Source of the DNA: Prevotellaceae bacterium
Lineage (GTDB): Bacteria > Bacteroidota > Bacteroidia > Bacteroidales > UBA932
DNA length: 6,122 nucleotides
Direction: 5' to 3'
Assembly: GCA_031278135.1 (NCBI GenBank)
Contig: JAITKY010000142.1
Coordinates: forward strand, 1 to 6,122
In this document: piece after piece, positions 1 to 5,654 of the stretch
Position numbering within the stretch: position 1 is the first letter of the stretch
Layout of the letters: the number at the start of each line of letters is the position of its first letter
Made by a program: the position numbers and the translations under genes
The notes under the pieces: model-generated
The model's database searches: none
What the model was told of the DNA's origin: nothing
What the model saw: the letters and a program-made list of their open reading frames with translations, nothing else

Positions 1-2
1 AT

Positions 3-41
3 AATGACGAAAATCTTCTTGATTTTCTTGAAAATCTGTAA
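3..41 (+). CDS. Possible C-terminal tail of a gene entering from the left edge (doubtful)
   Basis: Reading frame 3 on the plus strand is open from the window edge and would end in NDENLLDFLENL followed by TAA at 39-41. The acidic/leucine mix and AT-ending codons (GAT, GAA, AAT, CTT) look like a plausible Bacteroidetes protein end, and the inverted repeat beginning at 46 lies just behind it. Twelve codons are too few to identify a family or to exclude chance. Other frames across this stretch are also open, including a minus-strand one. Sequence to the left of the window would settle it. Confidence 0.2.
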   Translation, partial: NDENLLDFLENL

Positions 42-45
42 AATA

Positions 46-110
46 TTATGCGCAGTGTTTTGTCATTATATGATTGATTAGTAATTATATAAAATAAACA
101 CTGCGCATAA
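46..110. repeat. 15-bp perfect inverted repeat with 35-nt spacer
   Basis: The left arm TTATGCGCAGTGTTT (46-60) is exactly complementary to the right arm AAACACTGCGCATAA (96-110). The match stops abruptly at both ends of each arm. The spacer (61-95) is AT-rich. Nested around the left arm is a second, shorter pair: ATAATGAC at 1-8 and GTCATTAT at 62-69. The repeat could form a stem-loop in RNA or be a recombination or binding site. There is no run of T directly after either arm, so it is not a standard intrinsic terminator. Confidence 0.7.
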
Positions 111-129
111 ATATACACTATACATAAGG

Positions 130-226
130 TGGATTATGTAACACTTCACATAAGCCGCCTTGCGGTTGCCCTTTACCGCGGCTTGCACGGGGGTTATCAA
201 AGCGACGCCTTGTGACAGATAATCCA
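130..226. repeat. Nested complementary arms in a GC-rich island
   Basis: Three complementary pairs are nested in order. TGGATTAT (130-137) pairs with ATAATCCA (219-226), TCACA (146-150) with TGTGA (211-215), and AAGCCGC (152-158) with GCGGCTT (178-184). An alternative small hairpin exists at 155-165 (CCGC-CTT-GCGG). The 60 bases at 151-210 are about 62% GC while the DNA just to the right is about 24% GC. This suggests a folded RNA or a decayed repeat element rather than plain spacer. No known RNA family was recognised. Confidence 0.4.
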
Positions 227-257
227 TTTTTTTTACAGAGATTAAACCATTTGCCAT

Positions 258-265
258 CAAACGTA
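258..265 (-). promoter_or_regulatory. Possible -7 box (TACGTTTG) facing the structured island
   Basis: On the minus strand these eight bases read TACGTTTG, which fits the Bacteroidetes -7 consensus TAnnTTTG. Transcription would start near 251 and run through the GC-rich complementary arms (226-130) and the inverted repeat (110-46). No TTTG or TTG element is seen 19-21 bp upstream, so this is a half-match only and may be chance. Confidence 0.25.
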
Positions 266-366
266 TCTTAATACACAGAAAAAGGATATAAGGATAGCAT
301 AAATGGTAAATAAATAAATTTAGTTTTAATAAAGTTAGTTTTCATAGTTTAGTTCGATTGTTTAAG

Positions 367-397
367 AAAGAGATTGGCGCACAATGCCAATCTCTTT
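367..397. terminator. Strong hairpin terminator, probably for the minus-strand operon
   Basis: A 12-bp uninterrupted stem pairs 367-378 (AAAGAGATTGGC) with 386-397 (GCCAATCTCTTT) around a 7-nt loop. It starts about 40 nt beyond the stop codon of the minus-strand patatin gene, so it is the natural end of that operon. The T-run is best in the plus direction (TTTTT at 395-399). In the minus direction the stem itself ends in TTT followed by CTTAAA. It may therefore work in both directions and also stop any transcript coming from the left. Confidence 0.8.
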
Positions 398-437
398 TTG
401 GTTTATATTCGGGATTACAAAATAACAATTATATACC

Positions 438-2729
438 TTAATGATTGATTCCCTTTTTATTGAATATGATATATCCGAAATTGACAAGAAAATACGGATT
501 AGTGTTATTTCGTTCGTAATAGTTGACCGACACGCTTAATGGTCCTATCGGCGACTGCCATACTGCCGCCACAGAGCCCATTGTCAGATATTTTGGCATT
601 TTTGTATAACTCATGTCGGGCAACAGTTGCTGATATGATTGAAAAACATATCCGTCGGCTTGTAAGGAGATTGATTTTCCGAACTTTATAATCGGTTTTA
701 TACCTAACGCGAGATAAGTATTTGCTCTGTAGTTTTCCATTAATAACGTCTTACTGTGCGGTGTAGGCTGAAACGCCGGCAACATGTCGATTGTCGGATA
801 ATAGTCAAAAAAAGTGAGTTTGTTAGAAATCATCAATTCGACGTATGAACCTATTGACAGATATTTGTTTATATTGAAATAGAAATCGCTCACAAGACTG
901 CATGATGCCCATTTGTGCGACTGTTTTTGTGGAATAAGTCTCGATGCTTCTTTGTAGTTTTCTTTTCCCCAAACTCCGTTCACCGATATTTTAAGATAGT
1001 GCCCGGCTGTGGGATACTGTTTATAATTGTATGTATTTTTGTCGATTACCATGTGTATGGACAGATACGGAAAATTAGATTTATTCAGAGTATCCGTCGA
1101 TTTGAAAAAAGTGCTTTTGTAATAATGAACGTTTTGAAATCCGGAAGTAAATCCGATTTTCAATTTTGAGTTTTTGGTCAAACCTCTGCCTGCGTTTACC
1201 GTGAAAAGCCTGTCGTATTCTTTCAAAAACACAGGACGGATATTGTCGTAAAAAATATCCTGACTTCCCTTGTAAAAATCGTATGCCGAGACAGTTAAAT
1301 ACGCTTCAGTAAACAGTGGCACCGACATCGGATAATCTCGTCTTGCGCCTATCTGAAAAGAAGAATACTGTTTGCCAAAAGTTAAATTTGTTCTGAAACG
1401 TGTCAGATTTTTTTTCCACTGCATTACTTCTATACCCGTGTAAATCATGCTTCCCGACGACGAAGAAATATTTCCTCCCAAAGAAATTTTAAACCTTGGC
1501 GAAGGAGTAATTCTGAAAACAGGCACATAAGCCTGTCTATCAAAATCATATTCGGCAATAGGGTAAAAAGAATTAACGAGTTTGAATGCGATGACACTGT
1601 AGAATCGCGATTCCAACTGTTCCTGTGTATATAAATCGTTTTTATTTTTGGTCATAAGACGTTTGATGGAGATATTTTGCACATCGGAAGCGCCTGTTAC
1701 TATCGCTCCGGCATATTTCAAAGGCAAACATTTTGACTTGAACTGTTTGCGTTTGGCGGATAACTCGTCAACCGATCTTTTGACAGGGATTTTTTTACGG
1801 ATTTTGTCGATTTTGTTTAGCGTCATCCTGTATCCCGAATCGACTAACTCGGTGATTTTCCCAAAATCAAGAATCCCGACTGTTGGGAAATTTTTTTCTA
1901 TCAGAATCCCGATAGAATCGGGCATCGTGTAGTTTGTTCCGGTAACCAGCAGATTTGCAATCTGGGACATAACATCCGATTCGTCGGGCGGTTCGGGGTT
2001 CGACGTGCATATACTGCCGATAATGACGTCGGGATGAAAATCGTTATACATCACATCCCATGGAAAATTGTTATAAACACCTCCGTCGAAAAGTAAAGTC
2101 GAATCTATCAAAACAGGCTTGAAAACAAAAGGATACGACATCGATGCCCTTATCGCTGTTCCGAGATTGCCTTTTCGCATTATATAAGGTTTGTGGGTAT
2201 TGATATCGGAGGCAACACATCGGAACGGCACCATTAAACTGTCGAAATTATTTCTACATGCAGCAGTCGCCGGCGAGGTTAAATTAACAAATTCCAAATC
2301 CATACGATACGGCGGAATCAGGTTTGTCGGCAAAATCGGTTTGATTTCTTTCTTCTTGATATCGAAATTCAGATACAGCGCTTCCGGCGTTTCGTCAAGT
2401 TCCTGCGAATAAAAGCGATACTTTAGAGGGATAATGCCATTCAAAAGAGCATCGAAATTTTGCAGCGAAAAATAATCGATCATTTCATCGGGAGTGTAAC
2501 CCATTGAGTACAGCCCTGCTACAATAGCGCCCATAGATGTTCCTGCAACATAATCTACAGGTATATGATTTTCTTCCAGGGCTTTCAATACCCCGATGTG
2601 AAAAAGCCCTTTCGCACCTCCACCGCTCATCACAAGACCTACTCTTATAGAATCATTTGCCAACAATCGATTCCCCGAAAGGTTAAAAATTAACAATATA
2701 ACAAAAAATAATATTTTAAAATATTTCAT
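438..2729 (-). CDS. Patatin-like phospholipase with C-terminal outer-membrane barrel (PlpD/type Vd-like)
   Basis: This 763-residue protein is a predicted secreted serine lipase of the patatin/RssA family joined to an outer-membrane barrel. Residues 1-24 are a signal peptide (hydrophobic core FFVILLIF, likely cut after LLA). The patatin domain (about 28-310) has the oxyanion-hole motif GGGAKG (36-41), the nucleophile motif GTSMG with Ser65, and the DGG motif with Asp215, so the Ser-Asp dyad is intact. Residues about 335-410 look like a POTRA-like linker. Residues about 410-760 show alternating aromatic/polar strands and end in a typical last strand (FLVNFGYIIF), as in BamA-type barrels. The known relative is Pseudomonas PlpD, whose barrel holds the lipase at the cell surface; the same topology here is inferred. 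The start lies 13 nt after the zupT stop with no visible ribosome-binding site, which is usual in this phylum. It is the last gene of the operon. The natural lipid substrate is unknown. Confidence 0.9.
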   Translation of the reverse strand: MKYFKILFFVILLIFNLSGNRLLANDSIRVGLVMSGGGAKGLFHIGVLKALEENHIPVDYVAGTSMGAIVAGLYSMGYTPDEMIDYFSLQNFDALLNGIIPLKYRFYSQELDETPEALYLNFDIKKKEIKPILPTNLIPPYRMDLEFVNLTSPATAACRNNFDSLMVPFRCVASDINTHKPYIMRKGNLGTAIRASMSYPFVFKPVLIDSTLLFDGGVYNNFPWDVMYNDFHPDVIIGSICTSNPEPPDESDVMSQIANLLVTGTNYTMPDSIGILIEKNFPTVGILDFGKITELVDSGYRMTLNKIDKIRKKIPVKRSVDELSAKRKQFKSKCLPLKYAGAIVTGASDVQNISIKRLMTKNKNDLYTQEQLESRFYSVIAFKLVNSFYPIAEYDFDRQAYVPVFRITPSPRFKISLGGNISSSSGSMIYTGIEVMQWKKNLTRFRTNLTFGKQYSSFQIGARRDYPMSVPLFTEAYLTVSAYDFYKGSQDIFYDNIRPVFLKEYDRLFTVNAGRGLTKNSKLKIGFTSGFQNVHYYKSTFFKSTDTLNKSNFPYLSIHMVIDKNTYNYKQYPTAGHYLKISVNGVWGKENYKEASRLIPQKQSHKWASCSLVSDFYFNINKYLSIGSYVELMISNKLTFFDYYPTIDMLPAFQPTPHSKTLLMENYRANTYLALGIKPIIKFGKSISLQADGYVFQSYQQLLPDMSYTKMPKYLTMGSVAAVWQSPIGPLSVSVNYYERNNTNPYFLVNFGYIIFNKKGINH

Positions 2730-2742
2730 AATATTCTATTTA

Positions 2743-3534
2743 TCAGTAAACAAACAGACTAATGCCCATCAATGCCATGCCCGCCACCAACCCGATTATC
2801 GACACATGATGTTCACCATATTTTTGAGCGCTGGGCAACAGTTCGTCTAAAGAGATGAAAACCATGATTCCCGACACTGCTGCCAATACTGTCCCGTTTA
2901 TCGCCGGCGACCAGAAGGGCATTATAAACAGGTACGCAATCACCGCTCCCAATGGCTCCGACAAACCCGATGCAAACGACAGCCAAAACGCTTTCCGACG
3001 GCTGCCCGTAGCGTGATAGATCGGAACCGCAACGGCAATACCTTCCGGAATATTGTGAATGGCAATGGCAATGGTGATAGGGATAGCAATGTCGAGGCTG
3101 CCAAGCGCCGAGGTGAAAGTGGCTATGCCCTCCGGAAAATTGTGAATGGCAATAGACATGGCAACGACAATTCCCGTTCGTCCGAGACTGATTTTCCTGT
3201 TCATTTCCTCAATGCCGAGCAGTTCGTGAGGGTTGTTTGCCTTAGGTACGATAAGGTCGATTGCCGCAATCAATGCCATGCCTCCGAAAAACGCAAACAG
3301 CAGATACAGTTCACCGTACTTGTCGCCGAATGTGGCAATTAAAGCGTGTTTTGCTTCCGGCATCATTTCCATGAAAGAGATGTAAATCATCACGCCGGCG
3401 GAAAAACCAAGCGAGGCGCACAAAAATTTTGTGTTTGTTTTTTTTGCAAGTAACGAAATGAAACTGCCGATACCGGTCGAAAGTCCGGCAAACGCAGTCA
3501 TAATGAACGCTATCCAAATATTATCCAAATCCAT
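2743..3534 (-). CDS. zupT: ZIP-family divalent metal transporter, ZupT type
   Basis: This 263-residue inner-membrane protein imports zinc and probably other divalent metals such as iron or manganese. Its length is close to E. coli ZupT. About eight hydrophobic segments can be seen, the first at about 6-30 and the last at about 245-262. The two ZIP signature motifs are intact: HNFPEG (131-136) in the fourth membrane segment and HNIPEG (160-165) in the fifth, giving the His/Glu/Asn metal ligands. Other conserved acidic positions are Glu56 in FMEMMPEA, Glu193 in LSEPLGA, and ISLDELLP (228-234). The loop between membrane segments three and four (about 97-118) is short and lacks the long His-rich stretch of eukaryotic ZIPs. 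The start is 6 nt downstream of the hisF stop, implying co-transcription. No Zur-like operator was seen, and none would be expected inside the operon. Confidence 0.93.
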   Translation of the reverse strand: MDLDNIWIAFIMTAFAGLSTGIGSFISLLAKKTNTKFLCASLGFSAGVMIYISFMEMMPEAKHALIATFGDKYGELYLLFAFFGGMALIAAIDLIVPKANNPHELLGIEEMNRKISLGRTGIVVAMSIAIHNFPEGIATFTSALGSLDIAIPITIAIAIHNIPEGIAVAVPIYHATGSRRKAFWLSFASGLSEPLGAVIAYLFIMPFWSPAINGTVLAAVSGIMVFISLDELLPSAQKYGEHHVSIIGLVAGMALMGISLFVY

Positions 3535-3540
3535 ACGTTC

Positions 3541-4305
3541 TTAAATGTTAACCGTCCTGACGGCTATTGATTTTGCACGTAAAAAGTTTTTTAAATCGGG
3601 GATATCCATTATTCCGAAGTGAAAAATTCCAGCAGCAAGTCCTGCGCTGGCTTTTGTGTTGTGAAAGATGTCGAAAAAATCTTCGGCTTTGCCCGCTCCG
3701 CCCGAAGCGATGACGGGAATATTCAACACCGCGCTCACATCACCCGTTATGTCGATTGCAAAACCGTTACGGACGCCATCGTTATTCATCGAAGTCAGGA
3801 GGATTTCGCCGGCGCCAAGTTTTTCGGCTGTTATCGCCCATTCCAGAGTGTTGATGCTTGTGGGAATGCGTCCGCCATTGACAAAGACTTGCCAAACGCC
3901 ATCGACATATTTCGTGTCAATAGCGACAACTGTGCATTGTTTGCCGAAGTCAGCCGCTATCTCCGAAATAAGTCCGGGATTTTTCACCGCCGCCGAATTG
4001 ACGCTGACTTTGTCGGCGCCCGCACGGATAACGGTTTCCGCATCTTTCAGTGAATTGATTCCGCCGCCGACGGTAAAAGGGATATTAATCTCTTCGGCAA
4101 TACGTTCGACTAAACGGACAAATGTTTTTCGTCCTTCGATTGTTGCCGTGATATCGAGGAAAACCAGTTCGTCGGCTCCTTGTTCCACATACTTTTTTGC
4201 AAGTTCGACAGGGTCGCCGGCGTCTTTCAGGTCGATAAAGTTTGTTCCTTTGACGGTTCTGCCGTCTTTCACGTCCAGACAGGGTATGATTCTTTTTTTC
4301 AGCAT
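3541..4305 (-). CDS. hisF: Imidazole glycerol phosphate synthase cyclase subunit HisF
   Basis: This 254-residue TIM-barrel enzyme uses ammonia from HisH to convert PRFAR into imidazole glycerol phosphate and AICAR, linking histidine and purine synthesis in the cytoplasm. The length is normal. The catalytic acids Asp11 (in IIPCLDVKDGR) and Asp130 (in VVAIDTKYVDG) are present, as are Lys19 and Asp176. Both phosphate-binding loops are intact, VGGGI (79-83) and ASGGAG (200-205) with AAGIFHFG (224-231). The ammonia-gate residues known from Thermotoga HisF (Arg5, Glu46, Lys99, Glu167) all match by position. This marks it as the true histidine enzyme and not the HisF-like protein of surface-polysaccharide clusters. 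Oddly, hisH, hisA and hisI are not adjacent; upstream is an S4-domain gene (9-nt gap) and downstream is zupT (6-nt gap). Confidence 0.96.
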   Translation of the reverse strand: MLKKRIIPCLDVKDGRTVKGTNFIDLKDAGDPVELAKKYVEQGADELVFLDITATIEGRKTFVRLVERIAEEINIPFTVGGGINSLKDAETVIRAGADKVSVNSAAVKNPGLISEIAADFGKQCTVVAIDTKYVDGVWQVFVNGGRIPTSINTLEWAITAEKLGAGEILLTSMNNDGVRNGFAIDITGDVSAVLNIPVIASGGAGKAEDFFDIFHNTKASAGLAAGIFHFGIMDIPDLKNFLRAKSIAVRTVNI

Positions 4306-4314
4306 AATACTATG

Positions 4315-4539
4315 TCATTTTATATTGATAACAATATCTTCATAATTCGGGTCGATTTCGATTTTGTCGCCGGGTCTGATTTTCGCTCTTCGCCGAAATT
4401 CCTGTTTACCATTTAGATACACTGCGCCATCGTCCACCAACATCTTGGCTTCGCCGCCGCTGGACGTCAGTTTGACCGCTTTCAACAGTTGCGTCAATGC
4501 AATGTAGTCGCCTTTGATAATAGTAAAATCAAGTTTCAT
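4315..4539 (-). CDS. Small S4-domain RNA-binding protein (YbcJ/YaaA type)
   Basis: This 74-residue protein is almost entirely one S4 RNA-binding domain. The core runs from about residue 14 to 62: [21 protein letters not shown] forms the two helices, DDGAVYLNG the turn, then a basic patch RRRAK (49-53) and RPGDKIEI (55-62). Length and order match E. coli YbcJ and Bacillus YaaA, small S4 proteins thought to bind structured RNA, probably rRNA; the exact partner is not known. It is the first gene of the minus-strand operon, with a TATCTTTG box about 40 nt upstream of its ATG and no clear Shine-Dalgarno sequence. Ribosomal protein S4, a pseudouridine synthase and Hsp15 are excluded by the size and the absence of further domains. 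Confidence 0.9.
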   Translation of the reverse strand: MKLDFTIIKGDYIALTQLLKAVKLTSSGGEAKMLVDDGAVYLNGKQEFRRRAKIRPGDKIEIDPNYEDIVINIK

Positions 4540-4578
4540 AAAAATAAATTATCTATAACTATCATTTTATTCACGGCG

Positions 4579-4586
4579 CAAAGATA
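4579..4586 (-). promoter_or_regulatory. Likely promoter -7 box of the S4-hisF-zupT-patatin operon
   Basis: On the minus strand these bases read TATCTTTG, an exact fit to the Bacteroidetes -7 consensus TAnnTTTG. Transcription would begin around 4572, giving an untranslated leader of about 33 nt before the S4-protein ATG at 4539. No good TTTG element is seen 19-21 bp further upstream, so recognition may rest mainly on the -7 box. The position between two divergent genes supports the call. Confidence 0.6.
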
Positions 4587-4626
4587 TATATTTTTTGGTA
4601 TTTCATGTTATTTTGTGAAAAAGTAT

Positions 4627-4634
4627 TACCTTTG
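4627..4634 (+). promoter_or_regulatory. Likely promoter -7 box of rmlA
   Basis: The bases TACCTTTG fit TAnnTTTG exactly and lie 31 nt before the rmlA ATG at 4666. The start of transcription would fall near 4641, leaving a leader of about 25 nt. The nearest upstream TTTG (4612-4615) is only 11 bp away, which is too close for the usual 19-21 bp spacing. With the operon promoter on the other strand this makes 4540-4665 a compact divergent promoter region. Confidence 0.55.
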
Positions 4635-4665
4635 TCTCCAAATTATATTAAAAAAATTACTTTGT

Positions 4666-5556
4666 ATGAAAGGAATAGTACTCGCCGGTGGTTCTGGCAC
4701 ACGGCTTTATCCGATAACGAAGGGAGTGTCGAAACAGATATTGCCGATATACGATAAACCCATGATTTACTATCCGATATCTGTATTGATGTTGGCGGGA
4801 ATCAGGGAGATACAGATAATTTCGACGCCTCACGATTTACCGATGTTCAAACGTCTACTGGGCGACGGAAACGATTATGGATTACGTTTCGAATACGCCG
4901 AACAGCCTTCGCCCGATGGTCTGGCTCAGGCGTTTATCATCGGAGAAAAGTTTGTTGGCGCCGATTCCGCCTGTCTGGTTTTGGGCGACAATATCTTCTA
5001 CGGGCAAAGTTTTTCGAAGATGTTAAAAGAGGCTGTCGATACGGCTGAAATACAAGGTAAAGCAACTGTATTCGGATATTATGTGAACGACCCTTTGCGT
5101 TATGGAGTGGTGGAGTTCGACAAAGACGGTATTGTGCAGAGTATCGAGGAAAAACCGCAGAATCCGAAATCAAATTACGCTGTGGTAGGGCTTTATTTTT
5201 ATCCCAACAAAGTGATCGAAGTGGCGAAATCTATTAAACCGTCGGCACGTGGCGAGTTGGAGATAACCACTGTCAATCAGGAATTTTTGAAAGAAAAAAA
5301 TCTGAAAGTCTCGCTTCTGGGACGCGGATTTGCATGGCTCGACACCGGTACTCACGAATCGCTGTACGAAGCCGGTACTTTCGTCGAAGTAATCGAAAAA
5401 CGGCAAGGATTGAAAATCGCGTGTCTTGAGGAAATCGCATACAATCAGGGATGGATTACAGACAACCAGTTAACAAAACTCGCCGAGCCTATGAAGAAAA
5501 ATCCTTATGGGCAATATTTGTTAAATCTTGTTAAAGGAAAAATAAATAACTTATAA
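4666..5556 (+). CDS. rmlA: Glucose-1-phosphate thymidylyltransferase RmlA (RfbA)
   Basis: This 296-residue cytoplasmic enzyme joins dTTP and glucose-1-phosphate to give dTDP-glucose, the first step to dTDP-rhamnose and related surface sugars. The nucleotide-binding motif GGSGTRLYP (8-16, Arg13) is followed by the conserved Lys23 (VSKQ) and [11 protein letters not shown] (27-37). The metal-binding Asp108 is in GDNIFYG (107-113). EEKP (161-164) and WLDTGT (224-229, Asp226) complete the active site. Length is normal for RmlA. The open frame extends upstream to an ATG at 4489, but that extension would overlap the S4 gene and has no family resemblance. The family start MKGIVLAGG at 4666, behind the TACCTTTG box, is preferred. 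rmlB, rmlC and rmlD are not beside it, which is unusual but known for stand-alone copies. Confidence 0.95.
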   Translation: MKGIVLAGGSGTRLYPITKGVSKQILPIYDKPMIYYPISVLMLAGIREIQIISTPHDLPMFKRLLGDGNDYGLRFEYAEQPSPDGLAQAFIIGEKFVGADSACLVLGDNIFYGQSFSKMLKEAVDTAEIQGKATVFGYYVNDPLRYGVVEFDKDGIVQSIEEKPQNPKSNYAVVGLYFYPNKVIEVAKSIKPSARGELEITTVNQEFLKEKNLKVSLLGRGFAWLDTGTHESLYEAGTFVEVIEKRQGLKIACLEEIAYNQGWITDNQLTKLAEPMKKNPYGQYLLNLVKGKINNL

Positions 5557-5558
5557 TG

Positions 5559-5566
5559 TACCTTTG
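5559..5566 (+). promoter_or_regulatory. Possible upstream -7 box (TACCTTTG) behind rmlA
   Basis: TACCTTTG lies 2 nt after the rmlA stop codon. The ten bases TACCTTTGTC here are identical to those in front of rmlA (4627-4636). It could be a distal promoter for the coiled-coil gene at 5655. An ATG five bases after the ten-base match (5571) opens only a five-codon frame (MKKNR) and is not a gene. Confidence 0.35.
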
Positions 5567-5627
5567 TCGTATGAAAAAAAATAGATAGCGCTGTTAATGT
5601 TTTTTTATTGAATTGAAAAAAAAGATT

Positions 5628-5635
5628 TATCTTTG
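5628..5635 (+). promoter_or_regulatory. Likely promoter -7 box of the coiled-coil gene
   Basis: TATCTTTG matches the Bacteroidetes -7 consensus and is 19 nt before the ATG at 5655. A TATTG at 5606-5610 is the nearest candidate upstream element, with a 17-bp spacer, slightly short of the usual 19-21. The predicted leader is about 12 nt and A-rich (AAAAAATATTAAAAAT), with no Shine-Dalgarno sequence. Confidence 0.6.
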
Positions 5636-5654
5636 CACAAAAAATATTAAAAAT

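Larger units (their letters stand above)
1..437. other. Gene-poor left intergenic region with inverted repeats and a terminator
   Basis: No recognisable protein-coding gene lies between the left edge and the stop codon of the patatin gene at 438, apart from a possible 12-codon gene tail at the edge. The region holds a 15-bp perfect inverted repeat (46-60/96-110), a GC-rich island around 151-210 with nested complementary arms, a very AT-rich stretch (241-360) and a strong hairpin terminator (367-397). A minus-strand open frame at 78-260 (60 codons; internal ATG at 225-227) has no recognisable domain. It overlaps the inverted repeat and the self-complementary arms, so I do not call it a gene. 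Confidence 0.6.

Noticed and set aside
4..81. A 25-codon plus-strand frame starting at the ATG at 4, hydrophobic and Lys-rich.
   Set aside because: It is very short, lacks a promoter or ribosome-binding site in the window, overlaps the inverted repeat and conflicts with the other open frames at the edge.
61..95. An invertible promoter between the arms of the 15-bp inverted repeat.
   Set aside because: No TAnnTTTG box exists on either strand of the 35-nt spacer, and no recombinase gene is in view.
78..260. A 60-codon minus-strand open frame, with an alternative start at 225-227.
   Set aside because: It has no recognisable domain, mixed composition, and overlaps self-complementary DNA. The arms of the inverted repeat both read LCAVF, so the frame is explained by the repeat. 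It is better treated as part of a possible structured element.
3668..4345. A 225-codon plus-strand frame opposite hisF.
   Set aside because: It lies wholly antisense to a clear hisF and the end of the S4 gene. Its Ser/Pro/Thr-rich product is what the complement of these codons gives by chance, with no promoter or family match.
4489..4665. An upstream extension of rmlA by 59 codons.
   Set aside because: It would overlap the divergent S4 gene and contain the promoter boxes. The RmlA family begins at the MKGIVLAGG start at 4666.
5571..5588. A five-codon frame (MKKNR) behind the TACCTTTG box after rmlA.
   Set aside because: It is too short to support as a gene. At most it is a chance ATG in the leader of the next gene.
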